A stretch of 64,000 nucleotides of DNA. Source: Nocardioidaceae bacterium UBA4001 (lineage in GTDB: Bacteria; Actinomycetota; Actinomycetes; Propionibacteriales; Nocardioidaceae). The stretch is taken from the NCBI GenBank assembly GCA_002384855.1, contig DGBP01000010.1, positions 11,701 through 75,700 on the forward strand. Reading direction: 5' to 3'. The translations under genes were made by a program, and so were the position numbers. Below are positions 9,550-18,655 of this stretch, in pieces. Each line of letters begins with the position of its first letter. Positions within the stretch are counted from its first letter, which is position 1. Below the pieces are notes generated by a model, which had not been told where the DNA came from, ran no database searches, and saw only the letters and a program-made list of their open reading frames with translations.

Positions 9550-10847
9550 GCCCCACCTTCCGTGCTCTGTCGAACCACAACTACCGCCTGTACGCAGCCG
9601 GTGGCGTGGTGTCGAACACGGGTACCTGGATGCAGCGGGTGGCGCAGGACTGGCTGGTCCTCCAGCTCACCGGCTCCGGCGTGGCGCTCGGCATCACGAC
9701 GGGCCTGCAGTTCCTGCCGATGCTGCTGCTCTCGCCGTACGCCGGGCTGATCGCCGACCGGTTCCCCAAGCGGCGGCTGCTCCAGGTCACCCAGCTGATG
9801 ATGGCGGTGCCGGCCCTGCTGCTCGGGCTCCTCGCGATCACCGGCGTGGTCGAGGTCTGGCACGTCTATGCGCTGGCTCTCGTCTTCGGCGTGGGCACCG
9901 CCTTCGACGCCCCGGCCCGCCAGTCGTTCGTCAGCGAGATGGTCGGCAAGGACGAGCTGTCCAACGCCGTCGGGCTGAACTCCGCGTCGTTCAACCTCGC
10001 CCGCGTCGTGGGACCTGCCCTCGCCGGCTTCCTCATCGCCGGGCTCGGCGGGGGCGCGGCGGCCACCGGCTGGGTGATCGCGCTCAACTCGCTCTCCTAC
10101 GCCGCGGTCGTGGTCGCGCTGCAGCGCATGCGCGCCTCCGAGCTCGACAGCCCTCCGCCGCAGACCCGGCAGAAGGGCATGATCCGCGACGGCCTCCGCT
10201 ACATCCGCAGCCGGCCGGACCTCATGATGATCCTGGCGATCGTCTTCTTCGCCGGCACGTTCGGGCTGAACTTCCAGATGACCTCGGCCCTCATGGCCAC
10301 CGAGGTCTTCGGCAAGGGCGCCTCGGAGTACGGCATCCTCGGCACCACCCTGGCGGTCGGCTCGCTCACCGGTGCCCTGCTCGCAGCCCGGCGCGGGGTG
10401 GTCCGGCACCGGCTGGTGGTCCTCGCCGCCCTGGCGTTCGGAGTCTCCGTGGTGATCGGCGGGCTGATGCCGTCGTACCTCACCTTCGCGCTGTGGACGC
10501 CGGTCATCGGGATCACCGCGCTGACCATGATCACGGCTGCCAACACCACCATCCAGCTGAGCGTCGCCCCGGAGCTGCGGGGCCGCGTGATGGCGCTGTA
10601 CCTGATGATCTTCATGGGCGGCACGCCCGTCGGCGCCCCGATCGTCGGCTGGGTCGGCGAGGCGTTCGGCGCCCGGTGGACGCTGCTCGCCGGTGGCGGC
10701 CTGACCGTGCTCGGCACGCTGCTCGCGGTCGCGGTGTTCAGTCGCAGCCAGGGCCTGCTCGACCCGGAGGTCAACACCTACCCGCGCCTGAGGCCCCTGC
10801 GCACGCAGACGGCCCAGGTCGAGCCGGCCGAAGCGGCCGCTCGATAG
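9546..10847 (+). CDS. MFS efflux transporter
   Basis: Major-facilitator protein of 433 aa with about 12 transmembrane helices. It starts at a TTG that overlaps the MarR stop (TTGA), with GAAAGG about 12 nt upstream. The family motif near the N-terminus is SNTGTWMQRVAQDWLVL, then LLLSPYAGLIADRFPKRRLL, which is the loop 2-3 motif A (G-x-x-A-D-R). The in-frame extension before 9546 overlaps MarR and is not conserved in type. It resembles the EntS/MFS_3 branch, predicted to export small hydrophobic molecules. Regulation by the upstream MarR is likely. Confidence 0.9.
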   Translation: MSPTFRALSNHNYRLYAAGGVVSNTGTWMQRVAQDWLVLQLTGSGVALGITTGLQFLPMLLLSPYAGLIADRFPKRRLLQVTQLMMAVPALLLGLLAITGVVEVWHVYALALVFGVGTAFDAPARQSFVSEMVGKDELSNAVGLNSASFNLARVVGPALAGFLIAGLGGGAAATGWVIALNSLSYAAVVVALQRMRASELDSPPPQTRQKGMIRDGLRYIRSRPDLMMILAIVFFAGTFGLNFQMTSALMATEVFGKGASEYGILGTTLAVGSLTGALLAARRGVVRHRLVVLAALAFGVSVVIGGLMPSYLTFALWTPVIGITALTMITAANTTIQLSVAPELRGRVMALYLMIFMGGTPVGAPIVGWVGEAFGARWTLLAGGGLTVLGTLLAVAVFSRSQGLLDPEVNTYPRLRPLRTQTAQVEPAEAAAR

Positions 10848-10858
10848 ACTCGGCTCCC

Positions 10859-10948
10859 GTGAATCCCCGCTACCGCCGCATGGTGATCCCCGGTGCTCTC
10901 GTCGGGCTGATCCTCGTCGTCGTGGTCGCTTCCCTGGTGCGGGGCTGA
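10859..10948 (+). CDS. Small single-pass membrane peptide, 29 aa
   Basis: A GTG-started frame encodes a short basic N-terminus (NPRYRRM) and one hydrophobic helix (about residues 9-26, VIPGALVGLILVVVVASL). A TAGACT hexamer lies 8 nt before the GTG, matching the leaderless pattern seen elsewhere in the window. The next gene's GTG is 1 nt after the stop. The size, charge asymmetry and tight packing suggest a real conserved micro-membrane protein of unknown role. Evidence is limited by its length. Confidence 0.5.
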   Translation: MNPRYRRMVIPGALVGLILVVVVASLVRG

Positions 10949-10949
10949 C

Positions 10950-12182
10950 GTGGCCGAGCCGCTGCTGCGCGTCCTCGCCCGGATGCGCTCGCTGATCCTC
11001 GACGACGCCGTGCTGGTCCGGGCGGTCGCCTCCGGGCGCCAGAAGGGGCAGACCCCACGCCGGCGGCGGGTCGAGCTGAGGTACGTCGACCTCAGGGCCG
11101 GCCGGCACCTGCAGGTGACGGCGTACGACGACACGCAGGCCCACACGTCCAACCACGCGGTCGGCGACGCGGCGAAGCACGCGGTGGACGACCTGCTCGA
11201 CGAGCCCTTCGGCAACTGGCACGTCGACACGCTCACCGAGACCCACCAGGTGCGCGTCACCAAGAAGCTCGAGGCACTGGTGCACACGAGCCCCCGGAGG
11301 ACCGACGGCGGTGCCGCCCCCGAGCCGGAGCGCCGCCACGACCGGGCCAAGCCGAGGCTGATCCCCGAGGACGACCCGGCGCTGGTCGCGGTCGGGATCT
11401 CCGACGCGCAGGGCCGGGTCAAGCCGAGCCGGCAGGCGAAGTACCGCCAGGTCGAGGAGTTCCTGCGCACTCTCGGGCCGGCCCTCGACGACGTGCTCGG
11501 GACGGACCGCCTCCGCGCCCCGACGGTCGGGGACCCCCTGCGCGTGGTGGACCTCGGCTGCGGCAACGCCTACCTCACCTTCGCCGCGCACAGCTACCTG
11601 ACCCGGGTGCGCGGCCTTCCGGTGCGCATGGTCGGCGTGGACGTGAAGGAGCAGTCCTACCGCCGCAACACCGAGGTCGCCGAGCGGCTCGGCATCTCCG
11701 ACACGATGACCTTCGTCCAGGGCGACATCGGGTCGGTCGAGCTCGACGAGGCACCCGACGTCGTGCTCGCCCTGCACGCCTGCGACACCGCGACCGACGA
11801 CGCCCTCGCCCGGGCGGTCCTCTGGGACGCCGCGCTGGTGCTCGCCGCACCGTGCTGCCACCACGACATCGCCGCTCAGCTGCGTCGCGCGCCGACCCCG
11901 GCGCCGTACTCCCTCTTCACCCGGCACGGCATCCTGCGCGAGCGGTTCGCCGACACGCTCACCGACGCGCTGCGAGCGGGCGTGCTGCGGCTGCTCGGCT
12001 ACCGGGTCGACGTGATGGAGTTCGTCGAGAGCCAGCACACGCCGCGCAACACACTCCTGCGCGCCACCCGCACCGGTGCCGTGCCCAGCGCCGCCGCCCG
12101 CGAGGAGTACGACGAGCTCGTGCGCACGTGGAACGTCCACCCTCACCTCGCCGAGCTGCTCCGCGACCGGCTGGAGCCGTGA
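10950..12182 (+). CDS. SAM-dependent methyltransferase
   Basis: Class I methyltransferase of 410 aa. A long N-terminal region (about 1-185) precedes the Rossmann domain. SAM motif I is VVDLGCGNAYLTFAAHSYL (about 193-211); the acidic loop VGVDVKEQSYRRN and LALHACDTATDDALA follow, then APCCHHDIAAQL. The HACDT...CCHH pattern resembles the Methyltransf_32 group, whose members modify RNA or protein; the substrate is not deducible. The GTG start is 1 nt after the micro-peptide stop, and the stop overlaps the next GTG (GTGA), so it is probably in an operon with the downstream propeller. Confidence 0.85.
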   Translation: MAEPLLRVLARMRSLILDDAVLVRAVASGRQKGQTPRRRRVELRYVDLRAGRHLQVTAYDDTQAHTSNHAVGDAAKHAVDDLLDEPFGNWHVDTLTETHQVRVTKKLEALVHTSPRRTDGGAAPEPERRHDRAKPRLIPEDDPALVAVGISDAQGRVKPSRQAKYRQVEEFLRTLGPALDDVLGTDRLRAPTVGDPLRVVDLGCGNAYLTFAAHSYLTRVRGLPVRMVGVDVKEQSYRRNTEVAERLGISDTMTFVQGDIGSVELDEAPDVVLALHACDTATDDALARAVLWDAALVLAAPCCHHDIAAQLRRAPTPAPYSLFTRHGILRERFADTLTDALRAGVLRLLGYRVDVMEFVESQHTPRNTLLRATRTGAVPSAAAREEYDELVRTWNVHPHLAELLRDRLEP

Positions 12183-13252
12183 GCCCACACAGCCGGTACC
12201 TCGCCGCCGGGGTGCTCGCGGTCGCGGCGATCGGCGGCCCGTCGCCGCTGGCGGAGCTCGCCTCCCACGGCAGCGACGAGGTCGCACCCGAGGCGGTCAC
12301 CTCCTTCCGTGACGACACCATCGGCGAGTCCAGCGGCGCCGTGGTGCGTGGTGACAGCCTGTTCACCGTCAACGACTCCGGCGACGGCCCCCACCTCTAC
12401 GAGGTCGACCTGCGCACGGGGGAGACCATCACGGTCACGACGTTCGCGGAGGAAGACCCCGACGACGTCGAGGCGCTCGCGCGCGGCCGCGGCGGGGCCG
12501 TCTGGGTCGCCGACATCGGCGACAACCGGCGGTCACGTGGCTCGGTCAGGCTGTACCGCGTGACGCCGCCGCCGGCGGGCGGGACGGTCCGCGCCGCGAC
12601 CTTCGACCTGACCTACCCCGACGGTCCTCATGACGCCGAGGCGCTGCTGGCCCACCCCCGCACGGGCCGGCTCCTCGTCGTCACCAAGACGGTTCTGCGC
12701 GGCGGGGTCGTCTACCGGGCGCCCCGGCGTCTCAGCCCCGGCGGGACGCACCGGCTCGAGCGTGTCGGCCGCGTCCCGGGCATCGTGACCGGTGGTGCCT
12801 TCCTGGCGGACGGCAGGCACGTGCTGCTGCGCACCTACGGCCAGGTCGCGCTCTACACCTACCCCGGCCTGGACCAGGTCGCCTCCGCCGACGTGGCCAC
12901 CCAGCAGCAGGGGGAGGCCGTGGCGGTCGGCGACGACGGCCGTGCCTACCTGACCTCGGAGGGCGAGGGGGCGCAGGTCCTGGTCATCGACGTCCCGGAG
13001 CGTGGCCCCGCCTCGGCGCCCGCCTCGGCGCCCGCCTCGGCACCGGCCTCGTCTGCGGACGACCCCGACGCCGACCCCGCCCCCACGCCGCAGGACGAGG
13101 GGGCCGAGCAGGCCCCGGCGTACGACCCTCGGCCCTGGATGGGTCTCGGGCCGTGGGGCCTCCTCGGCGCGATGGTCGGGTCGGCGGCGGTACTCGCCCT
13201 GCTCCTGGCAGCGGTCAGAGCCGCTCGACGACGTAGTCGACGCAGGCCGTGA
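12179..13252 (+). CDS. Secreted, C-terminally anchored beta-propeller-like protein
   Basis: Protein of 357 aa with a short N-terminal signal (about 5-20). Repeated strand-rich blades follow (ESSGAVVRGDSLFTVNDSGDGP, AVWVADIGDNRR, VFLTSEGEG-like segments). A low-complexity Ala/Ser/Pro linker comes next, encoded by a 12-nt tandem repeat near 13010-13055. A transmembrane helix (about 325-345) and an Arg-rich tail (RRRSRRRP) end the protein. It is probably displayed on the outer face of the membrane. No catalytic residues are recognisable. The last 38 bp overlap the convergent serC gene. Confidence 0.7.
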   Translation: MSPHSRYLAAGVLAVAAIGGPSPLAELASHGSDEVAPEAVTSFRDDTIGESSGAVVRGDSLFTVNDSGDGPHLYEVDLRTGETITVTTFAEEDPDDVEALARGRGGAVWVADIGDNRRSRGSVRLYRVTPPPAGGTVRAATFDLTYPDGPHDAEALLAHPRTGRLLVVTKTVLRGGVVYRAPRRLSPGGTHRLERVGRVPGIVTGGAFLADGRHVLLRTYGQVALYTYPGLDQVASADVATQQQGEAVAVGDDGRAYLTSEGEGAQVLVIDVPERGPASAPASAPASAPASSADDPDADPAPTPQDEGAEQAPAYDPRPWMGLGPWGLLGAMVGSAAVLALLLAAVRAARRRSRRRP

Positions 13253-14336
13253 GCGCCTCGACGTCGGCCGGGTCGATCGCGGGGTACATCGCCACGCGCA
13301 GCTGGTTGCGCCCGAGCTTGCGGTAGGGCTCGACGTCGACGACCCCGTTCGCGCGCAGGGCCTTCGCGACCTCCGCGGCGTCGACGGCCTCGTCGAAGTC
13401 GATGGTGCCGATCACCAGCGAGCGGTGCTCGGGGTCCTCGACGTACGGCGTGGTGTACGACGTCTTCTCCGCCCAGCCGTAGAGGCGCTGGGAGCTGTCG
13501 GTCGTGCGGCCCACGGCGAAGTCGAGGCCGCCCTGGCTGTTGAACCAGTCGAGCTGCTCGGCCATGAGGAACAGCGTCGCGATCGCGGGCGTGTTGTAGG
13601 TCTGGTTCTTCCGGGAGTTGTCGATCGCCGTGGGGAGGTCGAAGAACGCCGGGACCCAGCGGCCGGACCCGGCGACCTGGGCGGCGCGCTCGAGGGCGGC
13701 GGGGGACATCGTGGCCACCCAGAGGCCGCCGTCGGAGGCGAAGCACTTCTGCGGGGCGAAGTAGTAGGCGTCCACCTCGGTGATGTCGACCGGCAGCCCG
13801 CCGGCACCGGAGGTGGCGTCGACCAGCACGAGGGCGTCGTCGTCGGCGCCCTCGACCCGCTTCACCGGCGCCATCACGGCGGTGGAGGTCTCGTTGTGGG
13901 CCCAGGCGTAGACGTCGACCCCGGCCTCTGCCCGAGGCTCGGGGCGGCTCCCGGTCGCAGACTCGATCACGGTCGGGTCGGCCAGGAACGGCGCCTGCGT
14001 GGCGGCCTTGGCGAACTTCGAGGAGAACTCGCCGAAGGACAGGTGCTGGCTCTTCTCCCGGATCAGCCCGAAGGTGGCGATGTCCCAGAACGCCGTCGCA
14101 CCGCCGTTGCCGAGCACGACCTCGTAGTCGTCGGGCAGGGAGAACAGGTCGCGCACGCCCTCGCGTACCCGGCCCACGAGGTTCTTCACCGGGGCCTGAC
14201 GGTGGGAGGTGCCCAGCAGGGAGGTGCCGGTGGCGGCCAGGGCCTCGACCGCCTCGGTGCGGATCTTGGAGGGGCCGGCCCCGAAGCGCCCGTCGGCGGG
14301 CTTGATCGAGTCGGGGATGCTGATCGCGTCGGTCAC
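13215..14336 (-). CDS. serC: Phosphoserine aminotransferase
   Basis: PLP-dependent class V aminotransferase of 373 aa. It converts 3-phosphohydroxypyruvate and glutamate to phosphoserine in serine biosynthesis. The actinobacterial SerC signature appears as RFGAGPSKIR, LGTSHRQAPVKNLVGRVREG, LGNGGATAFWDIATFGL and VDATSGAGGLPVDI. The PLP lysine lies in YYFAPQKCFASDGGLW. The GTG start at 14336 has CGAGG about 10 nt upstream. It neighbours citrate synthase and pdxH, which makes the PLP cofactor this enzyme uses. A similar serC-citA proximity occurs in mycobacteria (from memory). Confidence 0.96.
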   Translation of the reverse strand: MTDAISIPDSIKPADGRFGAGPSKIRTEAVEALAATGTSLLGTSHRQAPVKNLVGRVREGVRDLFSLPDDYEVVLGNGGATAFWDIATFGLIREKSQHLSFGEFSSKFAKAATQAPFLADPTVIESATGSRPEPRAEAGVDVYAWAHNETSTAVMAPVKRVEGADDDALVLVDATSGAGGLPVDITEVDAYYFAPQKCFASDGGLWVATMSPAALERAAQVAGSGRWVPAFFDLPTAIDNSRKNQTYNTPAIATLFLMAEQLDWFNSQGGLDFAVGRTTDSSQRLYGWAEKTSYTTPYVEDPEHRSLVIGTIDFDEAVDAAEVAKALRANGVVDVEPYRKLGRNQLRVAMYPAIDPADVEALTACVDYVVERL

Positions 14337-14464
14337 GGTGAAACCTCGTTCGGCTCGAGTGGTGGTGACCTGACCTCGTTGTCAGTGTGGAGGGCTCGGG
14401 GCGCGCTGCCCGGCTCGCATATTGTGTCATCTCGCGGAGACCGCACGAGCAGACGGGGGAGAAC

Positions 14465-14983
14465 ATGGGCAGCGGGGCACCAGGGTCCGCGCCGGAGGTG
14501 TCGTGGGAGATCCGCGACCACCGGTTCACCCACCCCGACGTGGTCGCGCTCGTCGACGAGGTCCAGGCCGAGTACACCGTGCGCTACGGAGGGCCGGACG
14601 AGACACCGCTGGACCCGACGATGTTCGACCCGCCCGAGGGCGCGTTCTTCGTGGGGTACCTCGACGGAGTCCCGGTCGCCATGGGGGGCTGGCGGTTCCG
14701 CGCGGACGTGAGCGCCTTCGGAGCGTCCGCGGTCACCGAGATCAAGCGGATGTACGTCGCCCCGCGGGCGCGGCGCACCGGCCTGGCCCGGCGCCTCCTC
14801 GGTCATCTGGAGGAGACCGCCCGTGCCGCCGGGGCACCGGTGATGGTGCTGGAGACCGGCATCGAGCAGCCCGAGGCGATCGCGCTCTACACCTCGTCCG
14901 GGTACACCCCCGTGGAGGGGTTCGGCTACTACAGGTGGTCGCCGAAGGTCCGCTACCTCGGCAAGCTCCTCGGCCCCTCCTGA
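14465..14983 (+). CDS. GNAT family N-acetyltransferase
   Basis: Protein of 172 aa, predicted to transfer an acetyl group from acetyl-CoA to an amine. The acetyl-CoA loop is visible as EIKRMYVAPRARRTGLARRLLGHLE (R-x-x-G-x-A/G), followed by VLETGIEQPEAIALYTSSGY, a typical beta4-alpha4 region. The ATG at 14465 is chosen for the strong GGGGGAG 4-10 nt upstream. A -10-like TATTGT lies at 14419-14424. It is divergent from serC. Substrate unknown. Confidence 0.88.
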   Translation: MGSGAPGSAPEVSWEIRDHRFTHPDVVALVDEVQAEYTVRYGGPDETPLDPTMFDPPEGAFFVGYLDGVPVAMGGWRFRADVSAFGASAVTEIKRMYVAPRARRTGLARRLLGHLEETARAAGAPVMVLETGIEQPEAIALYTSSGYTPVEGFGYYRWSPKVRYLGKLLGPS

Positions 14984-15121
14984 CCATCGGGAGTAGTCCC
15001 TCCGGGGGAGATCTGCGTCATACCGGGCGCATTCGGTCCGCCGGTGACGACGCCGGGCGTAACGTCGAGACATGGGGACCGGGCCTCGAGGGTGTGCCCG
15101 GGCGAGGGACAAGGGGAGACC

Positions 15122-15277
15122 ATGGAGCTGTTGCTTCTGGTGGGTGCGCTGGTCGTGCTCGCCGTCGTGGTGCTGGGGCTCCGACGTCATGTGCAGCACA
15201 GTGCGTGGGACCGGGAGCTGGAGCAGGCGTTCGGGGTCCCCGGCCTGCGCGAGACCCCTCGACACCGGGCGCTCTGA
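15122..15277 (+). CDS. Small membrane protein, 51 aa
   Basis: The ATG at 15122 has AAGGGGAG just upstream. The protein has one N-terminal helix (MELLLLVGALVVLAVVVLGL) and a polar C-terminus with basic and acidic residues (WDRELEQAFGVPGLRE). No family recognised. It ends 8 bp before the convergent glycosyltransferase. A good ribosome site and the membrane-anchor layout support it as a real gene, though nothing can be said about function. Confidence 0.55.
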   Translation: MELLLLVGALVVLAVVVLGLRRHVQHSAWDRELEQAFGVPGLRETPRHRAL

Positions 15278-15284
15278 CCGCGGC

Positions 15285-16814
15285 TCAGCCGCAGGCAGCG
15301 CTCGAGGGGAGGTCCCTGCTCTCGCCGCGCAGCAGGTAGACGTCGACGTTGCACGGGGTGTCGACGAGGACGTACTCCTCGCGGATGATGCCCGCCACCC
15401 GGTCCCCGTCGTCGAGGTCCCAGGTGTCGGGCCCGTGCCAGGAGACCAGCCACGTCGGTGCGTCGGGTCCCTGGAGGGTCTCGGCGAGCAGGTCGAGCTC
15501 CGGGTCGAGTGTCCGGGTGAGCAGGCTCCACATGTACGGGTAGGGGCCGGTCATGCCCGCGTGGTGCAACACGTTGGCCTTGCCGAAGACGACCAGCGCG
15601 GTGTCGTCGGGCTCCTTCGCGGCGGCCAGCCAGCGCCCCGTGGCCGCCTCGTCGGTGGCGCTGCCCAGGAACGGTCTCTGGAGGCCGATGTAGACCGCGA
15701 CCACGGCGGCGACCACAGCCACCGAGGCTCCCAGACGCATGACGATGCCCGTCCACCCTGCCGCGGGAGCGAGCAGGCCGGTCGCCATGGCCAGGGCGGG
15801 AATCGCCTGGAGCATGTAGTCGGGCCAGTAGTCACCGCCGGCCACCATGCTCGCGACGACGAGCACGAGCATCGCGACGAGCGCGAGCCACTCGGCGACC
15901 CGGCCGGCGCGGCGCGCGGTCCGGGGGCCGGTCAGCAGGCCGACGAGAAGGACGGCCGCGCCGGTCCAGGTCACCAGCTTCGCCATCATCTGCAGTCGCT
16001 CGACGGGCATGGTCGCCCCGTCACGGACGACGACCGAGGCCTCGAAGCGGTAGCCGGCCATCTGGAACCAGAACTGCTCCCACGTCATCCACGTGGTCGC
16101 GAACAGCACGGCCAGCGCAGCCAGGACGACCAGTGCGCCCAGGACGCCGCCGACCGCAACGCGCACGGCCGTGGACAGGGTGACCCGTCCGGTCGCCACG
16201 AGAGCCACCAGCAGGACGACGGCGAAGACGAACCCGTCGACATAGCTCTGCACGGCCAGCACCGGCAGGGTCGCCAGGACTCCGGCCAGCACCGCCAGGG
16301 GCAGTGAGCCGCGACCCCGCAGCGCCCGGAGCGTCACCCCGCAGCTGAGCATCACGAGCGCCGCCCCGAGGAGCCGCTCGTTCGTGGACACCGACGAGAA
16401 GAAGTAGGTCGAGCTGTAGGCGGCCGCCACGAAGGCGGCCCAGCCGGCGCCGCGCCGGCCGCGGAGCTGGTGTCCCGCCCAGCCGGCGGCGACCACCATG
16501 GTCACGGCCACGAGGATGCCGAGCAGGCGCAGGCCGACCCACCCGCCGAAGACGTCGGCGAGCGCGTACACCGCGATCACCACGATGCCGCGGCCCACGA
16601 AGTAGTCGCCGTAGAGGAAGGGTCCCTCCGACCAGCTCTGGGCGATGATCAGCAGGCCCGACTCGTCGGGGCTCAGCGGCCCGGCGAAGAACGGGAGGCG
16701 CAGCAGGACGGTGAACAGCGCGGCGAGAGCGACCAGCCCACGGCTGCCGAGCCGGGGCTGTCTGCGGGTCGAGGTGGTCGGGGTGTCTCGGAGGGCGTCG
16801 ACGGAGGAGGTCAC
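15285..16814 (-). CDS. Polytopic membrane glycosyltransferase-like protein (GT39/ArnT type)
   Basis: Protein of 509 aa with about 11 transmembrane helices. The first periplasmic loop has FAGPLSPDESGLLIIAQSW and FLYGDYFVGRG; the Asp-Glu pair after the first helix is typical of GT-C enzymes that use polyprenyl-phosphate sugars. The extracytoplasmic C-terminal domain (about 400-509) has WSLLTRTLDPE and GPDAPTWLVSWHG. The GTG start overlaps the citrate synthase stop (GTGA), so I rejected the longer upstream frame. A paralog sharing both signature regions lies at 41160-42701. Acceptor and sugar unknown. Confidence 0.8.
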   Translation of the reverse strand: MTSSVDALRDTPTTSTRRQPRLGSRGLVALAALFTVLLRLPFFAGPLSPDESGLLIIAQSWSEGPFLYGDYFVGRGIVVIAVYALADVFGGWVGLRLLGILVAVTMVVAAGWAGHQLRGRRGAGWAAFVAAAYSSTYFFSSVSTNERLLGAALVMLSCGVTLRALRGRGSLPLAVLAGVLATLPVLAVQSYVDGFVFAVVLLVALVATGRVTLSTAVRVAVGGVLGALVVLAALAVLFATTWMTWEQFWFQMAGYRFEASVVVRDGATMPVERLQMMAKLVTWTGAAVLLVGLLTGPRTARRAGRVAEWLALVAMLVLVVASMVAGGDYWPDYMLQAIPALAMATGLLAPAAGWTGIVMRLGASVAVVAAVVAVYIGLQRPFLGSATDEAATGRWLAAAKEPDDTALVVFGKANVLHHAGMTGPYPYMWSLLTRTLDPELDLLAETLQGPDAPTWLVSWHGPDTWDLDDGDRVAGIIREEYVLVDTPCNVDVYLLRGESRDLPSSAACG

Positions 16815-17911
16815 GCCCAGTCCGCGTTCCAGCCGTCGACGTCCTCCGCCTTGCGGCTCGACGGGCCGACGTACCTCGCCGACGGACGGATCAGCCGCCC
16901 GGTGTGCTTCTGCTCGAGGATGTGCGCCGACCACCCGCCGGTGCGGGCGCAGGTGAACATCGAGGTGAACATGTGCGGCGGGACCTCGGCGTAGTCGAGG
17001 ACGATCGCGGCCCAGAACTCGACGTTGGTCTCCAGGACCCGGTCGGGGCGGCGCGCACGCAGCTCCTCCAGGGCAGCCTTCTCCAGCGCCTCGGCGACCT
17101 CGTAGCGGGGGGCGGCGAGCTCACGTGCGGTCCTGCGCAGCGTCCGGGCGCGGGGGTCCTCGGCGCGGTAGACGCGGTGCCCGAAGCCCATCAGCCGCTC
17201 ACCGTTGTCGAGCAGCTCCTTGACGTACGCCGCCGCGTCGCCTCGCCGCTCGACCTCCTCGAGCATGCCGAGCACGCGCGACGGCGCGCCGCCGTGCAGG
17301 GGACCGCTCATCGCGCCGACGGCCGCGGACAGGGACGCGGCGACGTCGGCGCCGGTGGAGGCCACGACGCGGGCGGTGAAGGTCGAGGCGTTCATGCCGT
17401 GCTCGGCGGCCGAGGCCCAGTAGGCGTCGACGGCCTTGACGTGCTTGGGGTCCGGCTCGCCCTTCCAGCGGATCATGAACCGTTCGGTGATCGAGTGGCC
17501 CTTGTCGACCTCCGCCTGCGGCACCATCGGCTGCCCCGGGCCACGGGCCGCCTGGGCGACGTACGACAGCACCATCACCGCTGCCCGACCGAGGTCCTCG
17601 CGTGCCTGCTCGTCGTCGATGTCGTAGAGAGGGCGCATCCCCCACGCGGGCGCCAGCATCGCGATCGCGCTCTGGACGTCGACGCGGATGTCGCCCGAGT
17701 GGACGGGGAGCGGGAACGGCTCGGCCGGCGGGAGTCCCGGGTCGTAGGTGCCGTCGACGAGCAGGCCCCAGACCTTCTCGAACGGCACCCGGCCGACCAG
17801 CTCCTCGATGTCGACGCCGCGGTAGCGGAGCGCGGAGCCCTCCTTGTCCGGCTCGGCGATCTCCGTCTCGAACGCGACGACGCCCTCCAGACCGTGCTGG
17901 ACCTCGCTCAT
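16811..17911 (-). CDS. citA: Citrate synthase (second, CitA-like type)
   Basis: Protein of 366 aa condensing acetyl-CoA and oxaloacetate. Catalytic motifs are visible: HGMNASTFTARVVASTGAD (His), GPLHGGAPSRVLGMLEEV (His), MGFGHRVYRAEDPRARTLRR, and NVEFWAAIVLDYAEVPPHMFTSMF (Asp/Glu-type region). It is shorter than the roughly 430-aa GltA form and matches the actinobacterial CitA class. The ATG at 17911 has a perfect AAGGAG 7 nt upstream. It is translationally coupled to the downstream glycosyltransferase and divergent from pdxH. Confidence 0.93.
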   Translation of the reverse strand: MSEVQHGLEGVVAFETEIAEPDKEGSALRYRGVDIEELVGRVPFEKVWGLLVDGTYDPGLPPAEPFPLPVHSGDIRVDVQSAIAMLAPAWGMRPLYDIDDEQAREDLGRAAVMVLSYVAQAARGPGQPMVPQAEVDKGHSITERFMIRWKGEPDPKHVKAVDAYWASAAEHGMNASTFTARVVASTGADVAASLSAAVGAMSGPLHGGAPSRVLGMLEEVERRGDAAAYVKELLDNGERLMGFGHRVYRAEDPRARTLRRTARELAAPRYEVAEALEKAALEELRARRPDRVLETNVEFWAAIVLDYAEVPPHMFTSMFTCARTGGWSAHILEQKHTGRLIRPSARYVGPSSRKAEDVDGWNADWA

Positions 17912-17995
17912 CGTGGCTCCTTTGCCCTCGTTGCTCGGCACGCATTCTGCCCCCTGCACCCGGGCGCGTCACGCGGGGCCTCCGACCGGGGGCAC

Positions 17996-18001
17996 TAGAT
18001 T
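17996..18001 (+). promoter_or_regulatory. -10 box of leaderless pdxH promoter
   Basis: TAGATT ends 6 nt before the GTG at 18008, and no SD sequence is present. This TAnnnT-N6-start spacing recurs at many genes in the window and fits transcription starting on the start codon. No clear -35 box is visible. Confidence 0.55.
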
Positions 18002-18007
18002 CGAGCC

Positions 18008-18655
18008 GTGGATGCCCGAGAGCTCAGTCAGCTGCGCCGTGAGTACGCCGCGGGAGGACTCGACGAGACCGACCTCGCGCCGGATCCGGTGACCATGTTC
18101 CGCGCCTGGATGCACGACGCCGTGCGCGCGGGGCTCCACGAGCCCAACGCGTTCGTGCTCGCGACCGCCGACGTCGACGGGGTCCCCGGCTCCCGCATCG
18201 TGCTCCTCAAGGGTCTCGACGAGCGCGGCTTCGTGTTCTTCACCAACTACTCCTCGCGCAAGGGGGAGGAGCTCGCCGTCAACCCGAGGGCGGCCCTGCT
18301 CTTCCCCTGGCACCCGCTCGAGCGCCAGGTCCGCGTCGAGGGCACGGTCAGCCGGCTGAGCGTCGAGGAGAACGACGGCTACTTCGCCAGCAGGCCGCGG
18401 GCCGCCCAGCTCGGGGCCTGGGCGTCCCCGCAGTCGCAGGTGGTGCCCGACCGTGCCGAGCTCGACCGGAGGTACGACGAGGTGGCCGCCCGGTTCGGGG
18501 ACGAGGACGAGGTCCCGCGTCCGGACCACTGGGGCGGCTACTGCGTCGAGCCCGCGACCGTCGAGTTCTGGCAGGGCAGGATCGGCCGCATGCACGACCG
18601 GCTGCGCTACCGCCGGGGGGACGTGGGCTGGGTCATCGAGCGACTGGCACCCTGA
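18008..18655 (+). CDS. pdxH: Pyridoxamine 5'-phosphate oxidase
   Basis: FMN enzyme of 215 aa that oxidises pyridoxamine- or pyridoxine-5'-phosphate to PLP. Family motifs include MDARELSQLRREY, DPVTMFRAWMHDAV, NAFVLATADVDGVPGSRIVLLKGLDERGFVFFTNY (FMN binding) and SRKGEELAVNPRAALLFPWHPLERQVRVEG. The C-terminal substrate region is EFWQGRIGRMHDRLRYRR. The GTG start sits 6 nt after a TAGATT -10 box. It is divergent from citrate synthase, and its last 49 bp overlap the convergent rhomboid gene. Confidence 0.96.
   Translation: MDARELSQLRREYAAGGLDETDLAPDPVTMFRAWMHDAVRAGLHEPNAFVLATADVDGVPGSRIVLLKGLDERGFVFFTNYSSRKGEELAVNPRAALLFPWHPLERQVRVEGTVSRLSVEENDGYFASRPRAAQLGAWASPQSQVVPDRAELDRRYDEVAARFGDEDEVPRPDHWGGYCVEPATVEFWQGRIGRMHDRLRYRRGDVGWVIERLAP

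Noticed and set aside
9087..12287. 1066-aa minus-strand frame
   Set aside because: Antisense to MarR, MFS and methyltransferase genes that have clear motifs; its composition is typical of a shadow frame.
13010..13055. Possible CRISPR or satellite from 12-nt repeats
   Set aside because: They are in-frame Ala/Ser/Pro codon repeats forming a protein linker, with no spacers.
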